From assembly GCF_946482605.1 (NCBI RefSeq), contig NZ_CAMLSE010000009.1, positions 62,001-126,000 of the forward strand: a DNA stretch of 64,000 nt. Direction: 5' to 3'. Origin of the DNA: an uncultured Dyadobacter sp. (GTDB lineage: Bacteria > Bacteroidota > Bacteroidia > Cytophagales > Spirosomataceae). Below, one piece after another: positions 8,824 through 17,368 of this stretch; positions within the stretch are counted from its first letter, which is position 1; each line of letters opens with the position of its first letter. A program made the position numbers and the translations under genes. The notes beneath the pieces were generated by a model. It did not search any database. It had not been told where the DNA came from and was given only the letters and a program-made list of their open reading frames with translations.

Positions 8824-9735
8824 TTAAGCTGAAATGATTTGTAGAAAAAGCTCTTCCAGATCGTTACCCACGACCGCGAGCCTGCTGACGCGTACCCCGC
8901 CATGCACGAGCATTTGGTTGATCATGGCCAATTCATCCGGCTCTGAGTGACTGATATGAACGGTGTGGCCCTGCTGCGGTATGACACCAAACCGGCCAGC
9001 GAGGATTTCTTCCGTTCTGACCATATCGTCGACTTCTACTTCCACCAGCGAATGCTGGAACTGCATCGTTTGAAGTTCCCCAATGGTGCCCTGAAAAAGC
9101 GACTGCCCATGATGGATAATGCCTACGTGGGTTGCTACCTTTTCTACTTCTGCCAGCAAATGGCTGGAAACCAGCACCGTCTTTCCTTGCTGACTGTTAA
9201 GCTCCCTTATCAATTCGCGGATTTCGATGATTCCATTAGGGTCCAGACCGTTGGTAGGCTCGTCCATGATCAGCAGTTCCGGGTCGTGCAGCAATGCGAT
9301 CGCGATGGCTAGCCGCTGCTTCATACCCAGTGAATAGGCTTTAGCCTTTCTGTGGGCCGCGTCGGAGAGGCCGGTGATGCGCAATACTTCCCCGATCCTG
9401 CTTTTAGTGCATTCATAGGAGCGCCTGAACACTTCCAAGTTTTCTTGCCCGGTCAGATGCAGGTAAAGCGAGGGTTGTTCGATGAGAGAGCCTGTTCGTC
9501 GTAAAATGTCGATCCGGCTGCTGGCCATCTCTTGCCCGAAAAGCCTGATACCTGCCTGCCCATTTTGCAACAAGCCGAGCAAAAGGCGGAGGGTAGTGGT
9601 TTTTCCGGCCCCGTTTGGGCCGAGAAAACCATAGATGCTTCCCTGGGGAACGTGCAGATTAATGTCATGCAGGATTGGCTGGCCTTTCTGAAAGGCATAA
9701 TCCAGATGATTGGTTTCGATAACCGCATTTTTCAT
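8824..9735 (-). CDS. ABC transporter ATP-binding protein (module 1)
   Basis: A 303-residue ATPase. It has Walker A GPNGAGKTTT, a signature loop of the YSLGMKQRL form typical of the bacitracin/lantibiotic branch rather than LSGGQ, Walker B LLIMDEPTNGLD, and the switch histidine in SSHLLAE. A C-terminal extension of about 80 residues (VEVEVDDMVRTEEILAGRFGV...) follows, as in BcrA-type proteins. I chose the start at 9735 (MKNAVIETNHLDYAF) because family members begin there; upstream ATGs at 9762 and 9777 are possible. The preceding LytTR gene ends 134 bp upstream on the same strand, so the module may form one operon or use an internal promoter. Confidence 0.9.
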   Translation of the reverse strand: MKNAVIETNHLDYAFQKGQPILHDINLHVPQGSIYGFLGPNGAGKTTTLRLLLGLLQNGQAGIRLFGQEMASSRIDILRRTGSLIEQPSLYLHLTGQENLEVFRRSYECTKSRIGEVLRITGLSDAAHRKAKAYSLGMKQRLAIAIALLHDPELLIMDEPTNGLDPNGIIEIRELIRELNSQQGKTVLVSSHLLAEVEKVATHVGIIHHGQSLFQGTIGELQTMQFQHSLVEVEVDDMVRTEEILAGRFGVIPQQGHTVHISHSEPDELAMINQMLVHGGVRVSRLAVVGNDLEELFLQIISA

Positions 9736-9869
9736 GGCAGGTGTTATTTTTTGATTGTGCATCAAAGAAATAAGCACCTTTTTACATGAGGAAATAAAAT
9801 CGCCAACAGGCCTTTTTTGCCTTCAAACCAGCCTGAATAACCGACCAAAAAAATGACTATTAATTCATG

Positions 9870-10547
9870 TCATCCGATCCTCCTCAGCAAATCATCGCGA
9901 AAAAGGTCGCCGATCGGCACTTTTTGATTACCGATGTAAATGATATTACGCTCGATGAACGTGATCTTGTTGACCGCCACGATAAACGAGCGGTGCACGC
10001 GGACAAAGTCCCGGGCAGGCAGTTTTTCAAGCAACGCGGTCAGGGTCATCAGCGTTTCGATCACCTGGCCGGACGTATGTAAGGCGACGTGGTCTTTTTT
10101 CCCTTCCACCAGTAGAATATCCTCCAAATCCACGCGTAACATCCTGTGCGCGGAACGTATGAAGAGATAACCGGGAGCGCTTGCGGCCACCGGCGCCTGA
10201 CGTAGCTGCGCTTTCTGAATTGCTTTCAGAAAACGCTCAAAGGAAAAAGGTTTCACCAGGTAGTCTACGACATCTGCTTCAAAACCCGCCAGCGCGAACT
10301 GGGGATAGGCCGTGGTAAGAATTACTAACGGCGGGTTTTGGATCGCATTCAGGAAATCCAGGCCATTCACATCAGGCATATTAATATCCAACAGCAGCAG
10401 ATCACATTTTCCGCTGTTCAGCAGCGGCAGTGCTTCCAACGGAGAGCAGAACCTGGCGATAAGATCCAAAAAAGGGCATTTGGAAACATAATTGTCTACT
10501 ATTTCCAATGCAAGGAACTCGTCGTCGATGGCAATACATCTGATCAT
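9870..10547 (-). CDS. LytTR-family response regulator (module 1)
   Basis: A 225-residue regulator. The receiver domain has acidic residues D8/D9, phospho-acceptor D54 (LLLLDINMPD) and the VKPF lysine near residue 104. The C-terminal LytTR DNA-binding domain covers about 125-225 (YLFIRSAHRMLRVDLEDILLVEGKKDHVALHT...FVRVHRSFIVAVNKI). It overlaps the kinase gene by 4 bp (ATGA) and is clearly its partner. The DNA target is inferred to be the adjacent ABC genes. Confidence 0.95.
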   Translation of the reverse strand: MIRCIAIDDEFLALEIVDNYVSKCPFLDLIARFCSPLEALPLLNSGKCDLLLLDINMPDVNGLDFLNAIQNPPLVILTTAYPQFALAGFEADVVDYLVKPFSFERFLKAIQKAQLRQAPVAASAPGYLFIRSAHRMLRVDLEDILLVEGKKDHVALHTSGQVIETLMTLTALLEKLPARDFVRVHRSFIVAVNKITFIERNIIYIGNQKVPIGDLFRDDLLRRIG

Positions 10548-11584
10548 CGGGCGGGTTTGTCAAATTGAATGGCAAGGTCGGCGGTAAATATGTCCTGCAC
10601 TTGCTGCAAGGAAAGTTCGTGCGCTCCTGGGTAAAGCAATGCAAGCCGCCGCCGTAAATTGGCGATACCCAGCCCGCCGGATATCTCCGGCCCCGCTGCC
10701 CGCAGTTTGTTACTGGTATAGACGCTGAGCACCTGATCGTTTAGCCGGACAGCAATAACAATCGGAGACGATCCGTGCTTGAAAACATTCTCGATCAAAG
10801 GCAAAAGCAGCAGTGGCGGGATCATGACAGATTGTAGCTGACCGGAAGATTCGAAACAGATCCCCTCTTCCGATTTGCTGCGCATTTCATGCATGGCAAC
10901 ATAAGTCCGTATCATGCTGACCTCTTTTTCGAGTGGAACCATTTCGGCATTGGTTTCATATAGAAGGTAGCGCATCATTTCGGAAATGCGGAGGATCACG
11001 GTGGGTGTCTCCGGCGCTTGCCGTAACGACAGCGCGTAGAGGTTATTGAGCGAATTAAAGAGAAAATGCGGGTTGATCTGCGCTTTCAGGACTGCGAGCT
11101 CGGATTTCAGATACTCATTTTCCTTCTCCTTCTCCTTGCTCAGCTTCCTGTACCAATCCACGCTCAGTCTCACAACCAGCCCAAATAAAGCAAAAATGAT
11201 ATAATTGCTACCCCTGGTCAGCAATGGCGAAAAATCCCCACTGGATATTCGCCGGGAAAACTGTCCCAAGTGCAAAAGTGCATCTTCAACCACGAGCGCT
11301 GATACGGCGATCAGCATCATCGCCATCACATTTCCGACCAGAAAGAGTACCAGACTATGTCGCGGGAGGATTCTGGGAATCAGGTAGGCGTAGTTAAGGT
11401 AAAAGCTGCCTGCATGGGCTACTAATGCTATTCCATAGTGTATAAAAAACACATCGGGAGATGTTCGGGCATAATTGCCGTAGAAAACTACGGTTGCATA
11501 AATCCCCCAGGCCAGTAAATGCAGCATTACCGGAAGTTTCTTTTCCAGCAGCGGTTGCCATACCTCATTGGTCGGTTCAATCAT
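10544..11584 (-). CDS. LytS-type sensor histidine kinase (module 1)
   Basis: A 346-residue membrane kinase. Four hydrophobic spans occupy roughly residues 18-145. A short coiled coil (KLSKEKEKENEYLKSELAVLKAQ) follows, then the His_kinase dimerisation segment with phospho-acceptor H173 (INPHFLFNSLNNLYAL) and a HATPase domain (PLIENVFKHG, GGLGIANLRRRL). No extracellular sensor loop is large enough to bind a ligand by itself. Small kinases of this kind often sense through a partner transporter. It overlaps its LytTR regulator by 4 bp and diverges from the ECF sigma operon. Confidence 0.93.
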   Translation of the reverse strand: MIEPTNEVWQPLLEKKLPVMLHLLAWGIYATVVFYGNYARTSPDVFFIHYGIALVAHAGSFYLNYAYLIPRILPRHSLVLFLVGNVMAMMLIAVSALVVEDALLHLGQFSRRISSGDFSPLLTRGSNYIIFALFGLVVRLSVDWYRKLSKEKEKENEYLKSELAVLKAQINPHFLFNSLNNLYALSLRQAPETPTVILRISEMMRYLLYETNAEMVPLEKEVSMIRTYVAMHEMRSKSEEGICFESSGQLQSVMIPPLLLLPLIENVFKHGSSPIVIAVRLNDQVLSVYTSNKLRAAGPEISGGLGIANLRRRLALLYPGAHELSLQQVQDIFTADLAIQFDKPAR

Positions 11585-11829
11585 ATGCGAGTATACTGAT
11601 TTTGAGGCTTACTGTAAAAAATCAGCGTCAATGCACACTTTTTACCTACCAACACGCAGAACTTACCGATTACTTTGCGTGAATAAAGTGCAGTCTGACG
11701 CGGTCGTAAACCGGCGGGCAGGTTAGTTATTAGCCTTATTCGAAAAGAATAGGTTCAATGCTGACTTATCCGTTAATAGTCTATCGGTTTTTGCAACTTT
11801 TTGAAGCCATGGCTGTCCAATGATTAGCA

Positions 11830-12426
11830 ATGGATCAGAAAGAACATTACAGGCCAACAGACCGCATATTGGTTGAGCGAGTACTCAGTGGAAACACGAG
11901 GGCTTTTGGCATGATCATCAAGCATACCGAAAACCTAGTCGCACAGATTGTTTTCAAAATGATTTCAGATAGGGAAGAACGTGGTGACCTGGCGCAGGAT
12001 ATTTATGTAAAAGTCTTCCAAAAGTTGAACACTTTCCGCTTTCAGGCCAAACTCTCGACGTGGGTAGCCCGGATCGCCTACAATACCTGCATCAATCATC
12101 TGGAAAAGAACCGGTCTTCGCCTTTCCAAAATCTGGATGATTTCTGCAATGACGATCAGACCGGGCATATTCAGCAATACGACGACACGAATGATACGGA
12201 ACAGGAGCTGATCCGTAACGAGTTCGACGCGATCCTACAATTGGAACTTGAAAAGCTCCCGCCGATATACAAATTGCTTGTCACGCTTTACCATCACCAG
12301 GAACTAAGCTATTCAGAGATCGCGCAGATCGTCGACTTTCCTGAGGGAACGGTTAAAAGTTACCTTTTCCGCGCACGGAAAAGGCTGAGAGAGCAGCTTG
12401 AAGTGATTTATAACAAAGGTTTATGA
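11830..12426 (+). CDS. ECF-type RNA polymerase sigma factor
   Basis: A 198-residue sigma-70 family protein with only regions 2 and 4. Region 2 reads MISDREERGDLAQDIYVKVFQKLNTFRFQAKLSTWVARIAYNTCINHLEK. Region 4 reads LPPIYKLLVTLYHHQELSYSEIAQIVDFPEGTVKSYLFRARKRLREQL. It is the first gene of a tight operon and overlaps the ZAS-motif anti-sigma gene by 4 bp, the classical arrangement for an ECF/anti-ECF pair. The stimulus is not known. Confidence 0.95.
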   Translation: MDQKEHYRPTDRILVERVLSGNTRAFGMIIKHTENLVAQIVFKMISDREERGDLAQDIYVKVFQKLNTFRFQAKLSTWVARIAYNTCINHLEKNRSSPFQNLDDFCNDDQTGHIQQYDDTNDTEQELIRNEFDAILQLELEKLPPIYKLLVTLYHHQELSYSEIAQIVDFPEGTVKSYLFRARKRLREQLEVIYNKGL

Positions 12427-12908
12427 AAAACAAAAATCATTTAACGGATGCTGAAATCCAGCAATATGCATTCGACGAAATAAGGCTGAACGATGGTGTA
12501 ACAACGCATATCGATCAATGCAGGCATTGCTCAGCTCGCGTCGCATTGTACCGGGAACTAGCGGCGTCAATTGCGGTCACATCCGAGCCGGTTTTCGATT
12601 GCGAGCTCGTGCCTGCGGTACTGGCAAAGCTACCGTCACCAAAGCCCCGGCAGTCGCAAATCCAGTTGATCGTAGCCTCGGTGGCGATAATGGGCGTGTT
12701 GATCGGTATTTTCAGTTTCTATTATTTGAGTAAGGGGTCACTGACGGGAGTGTCTTTGGACTACGTACCGGCAATCTATGGCATTGTCGCTCTCTGCACA
12801 TTACTCTTTGCTTTGCTGACGGCAGACCTGTGGAAACAGTATACCCATAAAATTCACAGCCTGGATACCTCCACACCATTGCAACAAAATCTCCGCGGTG
12901 CTGTCTAA
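12423..12908 (+). CDS. ZAS-motif membrane anti-sigma factor
   Basis: A 161-residue protein. The N-terminal part carries H29-x3-C33-x2-C36 (HIDQCRHC), the zinc-binding anti-sigma (ZAS) motif. Two membrane spans follow, at about 83-105 and 118-137, and the cytoplasmic C-tail is short. Coupled to the ECF sigma gene by a 4-bp overlap, it is inferred to hold that sigma factor at the membrane. It lacks a large periplasmic sensor domain, so signals may come through the next membrane protein or redox/zinc changes. Confidence 0.8.
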   Translation: MKNKNHLTDAEIQQYAFDEIRLNDGVTTHIDQCRHCSARVALYRELAASIAVTSEPVFDCELVPAVLAKLPSPKPRQSQIQLIVASVAIMGVLIGIFSFYYLSKGSLTGVSLDYVPAIYGIVALCTLLFALLTADLWKQYTHKIHSLDTSTPLQQNLRGAV

Positions 12909-12930
12909 CTCAAAAAACCGGCTTACGAAT

Positions 12931-13353
12931 ATGAAAAACATCTTATCGATACTACCCTTTATTTTATTTTCCAGGCTGACAAGTGCCCAGGCCTTCGAGC
13001 GCACCTACATCGACCGCGACCAGATTGCGCTTGGTGTCGCGGTACTGCTTGTTGTAATCATTCTGGCTTTTTTGCTAGAACTCCTCAAACGGTACCTGGA
13101 CTACCGTCTTAAAGAAAAAGTCCTTGAATCAGGCGTCACCCAAGAGCTGGCGGCGCTTTTGTTACAACGGGACCCGCGAGAACATCTACGGGCCAGCATT
13201 AAATGGCTAGCTATTTTTCTGGGTCTCGCCTGCGGTTTTGCCATCGTCGCTGTTACCCGGCTGCCGGTCTGGGGCGCTCTGGCGGTCATCGCGCTGTGTC
13301 TGGCTGGCAGTTTTCTGGCTTATTACTTTTTCATAAAAAAATCTCTTCACTAG
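12931..13353 (+). CDS. Small membrane protein of unknown function in the sigma operon
   Basis: A 140-residue protein from the ATG at 12931, which gives a signal-peptide-like start (MKNILSILPFILFSRLTSAQA). One span follows at about residues 33-53, then a charged cytoplasmic helix (LLKRYLDYRLKEKVLESGVTQELAALLLQRDPREHLRASIKW) and two more spans at the C-terminus. The layout resembles Bacteroidota sigma-operon membrane proteins of the DUF6249 kind, but I am not certain of the family. An alternative start at 12898 overlaps the anti-sigma gene. Confidence 0.7.
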   Translation: MKNILSILPFILFSRLTSAQAFERTYIDRDQIALGVAVLLVVIILAFLLELLKRYLDYRLKEKVLESGVTQELAALLLQRDPREHLRASIKWLAIFLGLACGFAIVAVTRLPVWGALAVIALCLAGSFLAYYFFIKKSLH

Positions 13354-13374
13354 GACTTCATCAATCAACCGATC

Positions 13375-14763
13375 ATGCTGTACGCTAAAACACCCATTCA
13401 ATGGGACAGGCTTCTTATTGCCCTTTCTCTGCTTCTTTCGACCTTTAATGCCTTCGGGCAGGCAACGCAGCAAGTCGATTTTCGTCGTTTGCTGGGAACA
13501 CCGCAGCTTAGGGAGGACTTTCAAATATTTCGCTCGGCGTTAACCGAAAATCATCCTGATTTGTATCGTCACCGCTCCCAGGAATTGGTAGACCAGATGC
13601 TGGACAGTTGCCAAATGAGCATTGCTGGTCCGATGGACCTGATTGCATTCGGGAACCTGGTCCGTTTTGCCGTAAGCGCCATTGAATGTGGCCACACCAG
13701 TGGTAGTTTACCGGGTGAGCTCATGGAACACTACGCGGCGTCGGTACCCATGTTTCCGCTCAAATTATGGTTTGCCGGCGACCGGGTGTTCGTGCTGTGC
13801 AGTAAAGAAGCCCTTGTACCTGTCGGATCAGAAATCCTTTCGATCGACAATAGGCCTATTAAGCAGATTCGTGAGAAGTTATTTCACTACCTGCCCTCGG
13901 ACGGCAAAATTCAGACCAAGAAAAATGCAACCCTGAACAATGACGCTTTCCTGTTTCTATACAATTTTATTTATGGCGAAAAACCGCATTTCAAAGTCAG
14001 GTTAACAACGCCTGACCGGCAGAACCGGCAAGTAATCTTGCAGGCGACGTATTTTGAAAATACCCAATGCCCTGCACATCAAACCACTGACAACGACAAA
14101 CCCCTCGAAATCAGCCTCACCGACAGCACTAGCGCCTTGCTGACAATCCGGACATTCAGTAAAGACCGAATTTCCAATGCTAGCCAGGATTTCCCGGTTT
14201 TCCTGCAAAACGCATTTGAGCAAATAGGGCAGCGAAAAACTCAGCATCTACTTATTGATTTGCGAGGAAACGGTGGTGGCGACGATGTGTACGGGGCGCT
14301 GCTTTATTCCTACCTGACCAGTAAACCTTTCCGGTACTTTTCAGCGCTTCAATCCAAGCCCAAACCGGTGATGACCCCGCAGGATCATTCCGGGTTAACC
14401 GTTCACAAACCTGCAAATGTTAGTTTCGGCGGAAAAATATACGTGCTAATTGACGGACGGACATTTTCTACTGCGGCCGACTTTTGCGCCATTGCCCGAA
14501 GTAATGCAAGAGGTATTTTTATCGGCGAGGAAACCGGCGGAGGTTATGAGGGCAACAATTCGGGTGGGACCGTCCTCGTCAATCTTCCGCATTCGGGCAT
14601 CCGGGTGGCGGTTTCCACCATCAGGTATTCTAATGCCGTGACGCCTGGCACTGAGCCGGGAAGAGGCATTATTCCGGATTATCCTGTCAGCTCTTCCATT
14701 TGGGAGGTGCTAGCAAAAAAAGACGTGATATTGCAAAGAGCGCTTGAAATCGCGCTTCCATGA
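13375..14763 (+). CDS. S41-family peptidase, exported
   Basis: A 462-residue protein with an N-terminal signal peptide (RLLIALSLLLSTFNAFGQ). The C-terminal half is an S41 (tail-specific protease/tricorn-like) domain: LLIDLRGNGGGDDVYGALLYSYL, GGKIYVLIDGRTFSTAADFCAIAR with the predicted nucleophile Ser near residue 365, and FIGEETGGGYEGNNSGG. The PDZ region is not obvious; a short PDZ-like stretch (PVGSEILSIDNRPIKQIREKL) lies near 140-170. It is the last gene of the sigma/anti-sigma operon, 21 bp after the membrane protein, and may process a substrate in the same stress pathway. Confidence 0.88.
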   Translation: MLYAKTPIQWDRLLIALSLLLSTFNAFGQATQQVDFRRLLGTPQLREDFQIFRSALTENHPDLYRHRSQELVDQMLDSCQMSIAGPMDLIAFGNLVRFAVSAIECGHTSGSLPGELMEHYAASVPMFPLKLWFAGDRVFVLCSKEALVPVGSEILSIDNRPIKQIREKLFHYLPSDGKIQTKKNATLNNDAFLFLYNFIYGEKPHFKVRLTTPDRQNRQVILQATYFENTQCPAHQTTDNDKPLEISLTDSTSALLTIRTFSKDRISNASQDFPVFLQNAFEQIGQRKTQHLLIDLRGNGGGDDVYGALLYSYLTSKPFRYFSALQSKPKPVMTPQDHSGLTVHKPANVSFGGKIYVLIDGRTFSTAADFCAIARSNARGIFIGEETGGGYEGNNSGGTVLVNLPHSGIRVAVSTIRYSNAVTPGTEPGRGIIPDYPVSSSIWEVLAKKDVILQRALEIALP

Positions 14764-14832
14764 TTGATCCCCAGCAACACGGCTACCCACGAACTTAGCG
14801 TGCCAGGCAATGAGTTAGTGAGCCTTCCATTC

Positions 14833-15756
14833 TCATTTTCTGCTTTTGAACCTGGGAGGCTGTACATAAAAATCGAGTGTCATCGCTAGCCCGGAAGGTC
14901 TCACCGGCAATGCCCCTTCGACTAGTTTGGTGGTCAAATTTTTACGGTATCCGGCAGAAACCTCCACGCCCGCCCAGCTTCCTAATCTCCGGTTATAGGC
15001 TAGGCCCAGGTCCACATCAACCCGCCTGTATAAGGAAGGGTTTTCCCCTCCGGTGGGATTGGTATAATAGGTGCGGGTGACCGACTCACCGCGAAGGTAC
15101 AGGATGTCGTTTCGTGACAGGTTTTGCCGCCAGGCCACACGCCTGGGCAGCATCATTTCGATACCGGAATGTTCCGAGAAGTTATAGTTGAATATCAACA
15201 CAGGCAGAATGGTCATCTTATAGCTTTGGTTGAGCATAATCCCTGCCCCAATTTCCTTATTCGCCGATTTTTTGCGGAGCAAAGATGCCGACACCGTGTA
15301 GTTGAGCGGAACCTGTTTCAGGGACAGTTCGGCCATATTGCCGCTCTTATTAAAATGCGTTGTAGCTACCACCCAGGAAGTGCTGTCCAGCTTCACAAAA
15401 GAATTCACATCCAGCCCGTACGAGCGCAGGTTCCAGCCCGACATGCTGCGTATCGGGTTTTCACCCGGTGTTTTCGATTCGAACTGCTCGGTCCGGTAGT
15501 TGGGGCCAAGAAGCACCGTTACCCTTTTATTGTGCACGACAGGCAGCCATACCCTTGCGAAGTACTCTTCATAGGTATATGTCTTCGGGCCTGCGTTTGC
15601 AAAGTTGTATACCTTGCCCGGCGAATGCGTGTTTCGGAACGTCAGCCATTTGGAGGGCGCAGTCCCGGTGAGTCCGGGCTGGGAGGATTGGCACATAACA
15701 TGCCCGGTGATAAGGCATAATAGAGCGGCGGCTGCATTCCGGCAAACTGAGAACAT
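14833..15756 (-). CDS. Outer membrane beta-barrel protein, DUF6268-like
   Basis: A 307-residue protein. The start at 15756 (MFSVCRNAAAALLCLITGHVMCQ) gives a signal peptide; an upstream ATG at 15816 adds a less plausible tail. The mature part is a series of alternating aromatic/polar strands (RVTVLLGPNYRTEQF, SWVVATTHFNKS, GAGIMLNQSYKMTILPVLIFNYNF) ending in TLDFYVQPP. This matches small Bacteroidota barrels annotated as DUF6268. The role is unknown. It converges with the S41 gene. Confidence 0.65.
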   Translation of the reverse strand: MFSVCRNAAAALLCLITGHVMCQSSQPGLTGTAPSKWLTFRNTHSPGKVYNFANAGPKTYTYEEYFARVWLPVVHNKRVTVLLGPNYRTEQFESKTPGENPIRSMSGWNLRSYGLDVNSFVKLDSTSWVVATTHFNKSGNMAELSLKQVPLNYTVSASLLRKKSANKEIGAGIMLNQSYKMTILPVLIFNYNFSEHSGIEMMLPRRVAWRQNLSRNDILYLRGESVTRTYYTNPTGGENPSLYRRVDVDLGLAYNRRLGSWAGVEVSAGYRKNLTTKLVEGALPVRPSGLAMTLDFYVQPPRFKSRK

Positions 15757-15846
15757 ATGACCACGAAAAACAAAGTGTAATAAGCTGAATATGTGACGTT
15801 TTAAGTAAGCGAACAATCACAACACAGCAACATTACTGTCGCGATA

Positions 15847-16257
15847 TTAAGTTCCGGATCGTGAGGGGTCACCCCCGGGCTTTCTTTTTAGAGTTTGTCG
15901 CAGTTTTTCTCTTATTCTTGAGACGATAAACCCCGAAAATAGACTCAATGTCGTAAAGCATCCGATATTAATCAGCGATTCTAGATAATGTGTCCACCGC
16001 AGGCCAGATTCGACGTAGCTGGCAAACACAGTCAGGCCTCCGATACTTATGGTAAAAAAACTAAGAAAGGACATTCGGAACATATCGACCCAACTGGCTG
16101 CAAACGATTGAGCGTATATCCATCTTCCTATATAGATACCGCTCAGAAAAAGGAAGTAGCCAAAAACGGAATGGCGGCCGTCTATCAGCGGTTGACCAAC
16201 AAATAGCAGCAGTGTTACCGAACAGAATAGGAAATGCAGCTTAATTTCATTTCGCAT
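15847..16257 (-). CDS. Small four-helix membrane protein, unknown
   Basis: A 136-residue protein with four predicted spans and a basic C-terminal tail (SRIREKLRQTLKRKPGG). The layout recalls the membrane half of LytS-type kinases without the kinase part, but no family can be named. It stands divergent from ccsA. I do not recognise it. Confidence 0.55.
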   Translation of the reverse strand: MRNEIKLHFLFCSVTLLLFVGQPLIDGRHSVFGYFLFLSGIYIGRWIYAQSFAASWVDMFRMSFLSFFTISIGGLTVFASYVESGLRWTHYLESLINIGCFTTLSLFSGFIVSRIREKLRQTLKRKPGGDPSRSGT

Positions 16258-16421
16258 TATCTTCTCATTTTAAGTATCCAATATCCGAAAACCACCTGGC
16301 AATTCAAACAAAGCTTTGAGTCGCAATGCCAGATCCACTAACCCAGATTAAACCTGTATTAAAATTGAGTAGTGAAAGCATCTGGCGGTTACCTTTGTGT
16401 ACCCTAACCATTGTAACCTCT

Positions 16422-17132
16422 ATGCATTATTTCAAGCAGTTTTGGTGGAAATCCCTCACCATTGCCATATTACTATATGTATTGATTGCCGGCCTGATCA
16501 ACAATGTGCCGCGTTTGCCGATCCTGAATGAAACAATCCGGAATGCATTCTATCATCCGCCACTGTGGATTGCCATGATGACTTTGCTGCTATTATCGGC
16601 CATTTTCTCTATCCGGTACCTAAGCAAGGGGAGGATTCAGGACGATTTATGGGCCATCGAGCTGGCCAATACCGCGATTCTGTTCGGAATTTTGGGCTGC
16701 ATTACGGGTTCGGTTTGGGCCTATTTTGCGTGGGGCGATTTCTGGCCCAATGACCCAAAGACCAATGGCGTCGCCGTGGGTATGCTGCTGTATCTCGCCT
16801 ATTTCATACTGCGCGGCTCGTTCGAGGATGAATTAAGACGCGCCCGGATTTCTTCGGTTTATAATATTTTCGCCTTTGCAATGTTCATCCCCCTGATCAT
16901 GATCCTTCCCCGCCTGACCGACTCACTGCATCCGGGCAATGGCGGCAATCCCGGTTTCAACCAGTATGACCAGGACAAAAGCATTACGATGATCATCCGC
17001 CCCGCCTTTATCGGATTTACCTTGTTGGGCCTATGGATAACCCAACTCCGGTTCAGAATGCGAAGGATCCAGAAAGTACTTGAAGAGCAGGATTTGACTC
17101 AAAAATCAAACGAAACTTCCCTGACACAATGA
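16422..17132 (+). CDS. ccsA: Cytochrome c biogenesis protein CcsA/CcmC (haem handling)
   Basis: A 236-residue six-span membrane protein. The ATG at 16422 matches the family start (WWKSLTIAILLYVLIAGL...PRLPILNETIRN). It has the tryptophan-rich haem-handling WWD segment GSVWAYFAWGDFWPNDPK at residues 97-113 and haem-ligand histidines H45 (AFYHPPLW) and H170 (DSLHPGNGGNPG). In the CcmC pathway it presents haem to CcmE in the periplasm. It overlaps the ccmD-like gene by 4 bp. The usual neighbours ccmB, ccmA and ccmE are not in this window. An upstream ATG at 16326 is in frame but outside the conserved region. Confidence 0.9.
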   Translation: MHYFKQFWWKSLTIAILLYVLIAGLINNVPRLPILNETIRNAFYHPPLWIAMMTLLLLSAIFSIRYLSKGRIQDDLWAIELANTAILFGILGCITGSVWAYFAWGDFWPNDPKTNGVAVGMLLYLAYFILRGSFEDELRRARISSVYNIFAFAMFIPLIMILPRLTDSLHPGNGGNPGFNQYDQDKSITMIIRPAFIGFTLLGLWITQLRFRMRRIQKVLEEQDLTQKSNETSLTQ

Positions 17133-17350
17133 AAGCATTTTCACAACACATATCCAAACTACTATTGCTGTTATCGATGCTACTCCCCCTGATGGGCCAC
17201 GCCCAATCCCAAGGTCCGGTCTCTGATTTGCTCCGGCAGGACGGCAAATTGTGGGTGGTTGTCACGGTTATCTTTATCGTTTTCACAGGATTATTCTACT
17301 ACCTATTTCGGACGAACCAGCGGATCAACAGATTGAAAAACCGCCGGTAA
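17129..17350 (+). CDS. CcmD-like small membrane protein
   Basis: A 73-residue protein with a signal-like N-terminus (LLLLLSMLLPLMGHAQ) and one span (LWVVVTVIFIVFTGLFYYLF) followed by a basic tail (RTNQRINRLKNRR). The size, topology and 4-bp overlap with ccsA fit CcmD, which helps CcmC release holo-CcmE. Sequence conservation in this family is low, so context carries most of the call. Confidence 0.75.
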   Translation: MKAFSQHISKLLLLLSMLLPLMGHAQSQGPVSDLLRQDGKLWVVVTVIFIVFTGLFYYLFRTNQRINRLKNRR

Positions 17351-17368
17351 CTATCAAAAAAGTACGCC

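Noticed and set aside
15124..15720. A 198-codon plus-strand frame antisense to the DUF6268-like gene
   Set aside because: It lacks any family pattern and the opposite strand has a signal peptide and barrel strands.
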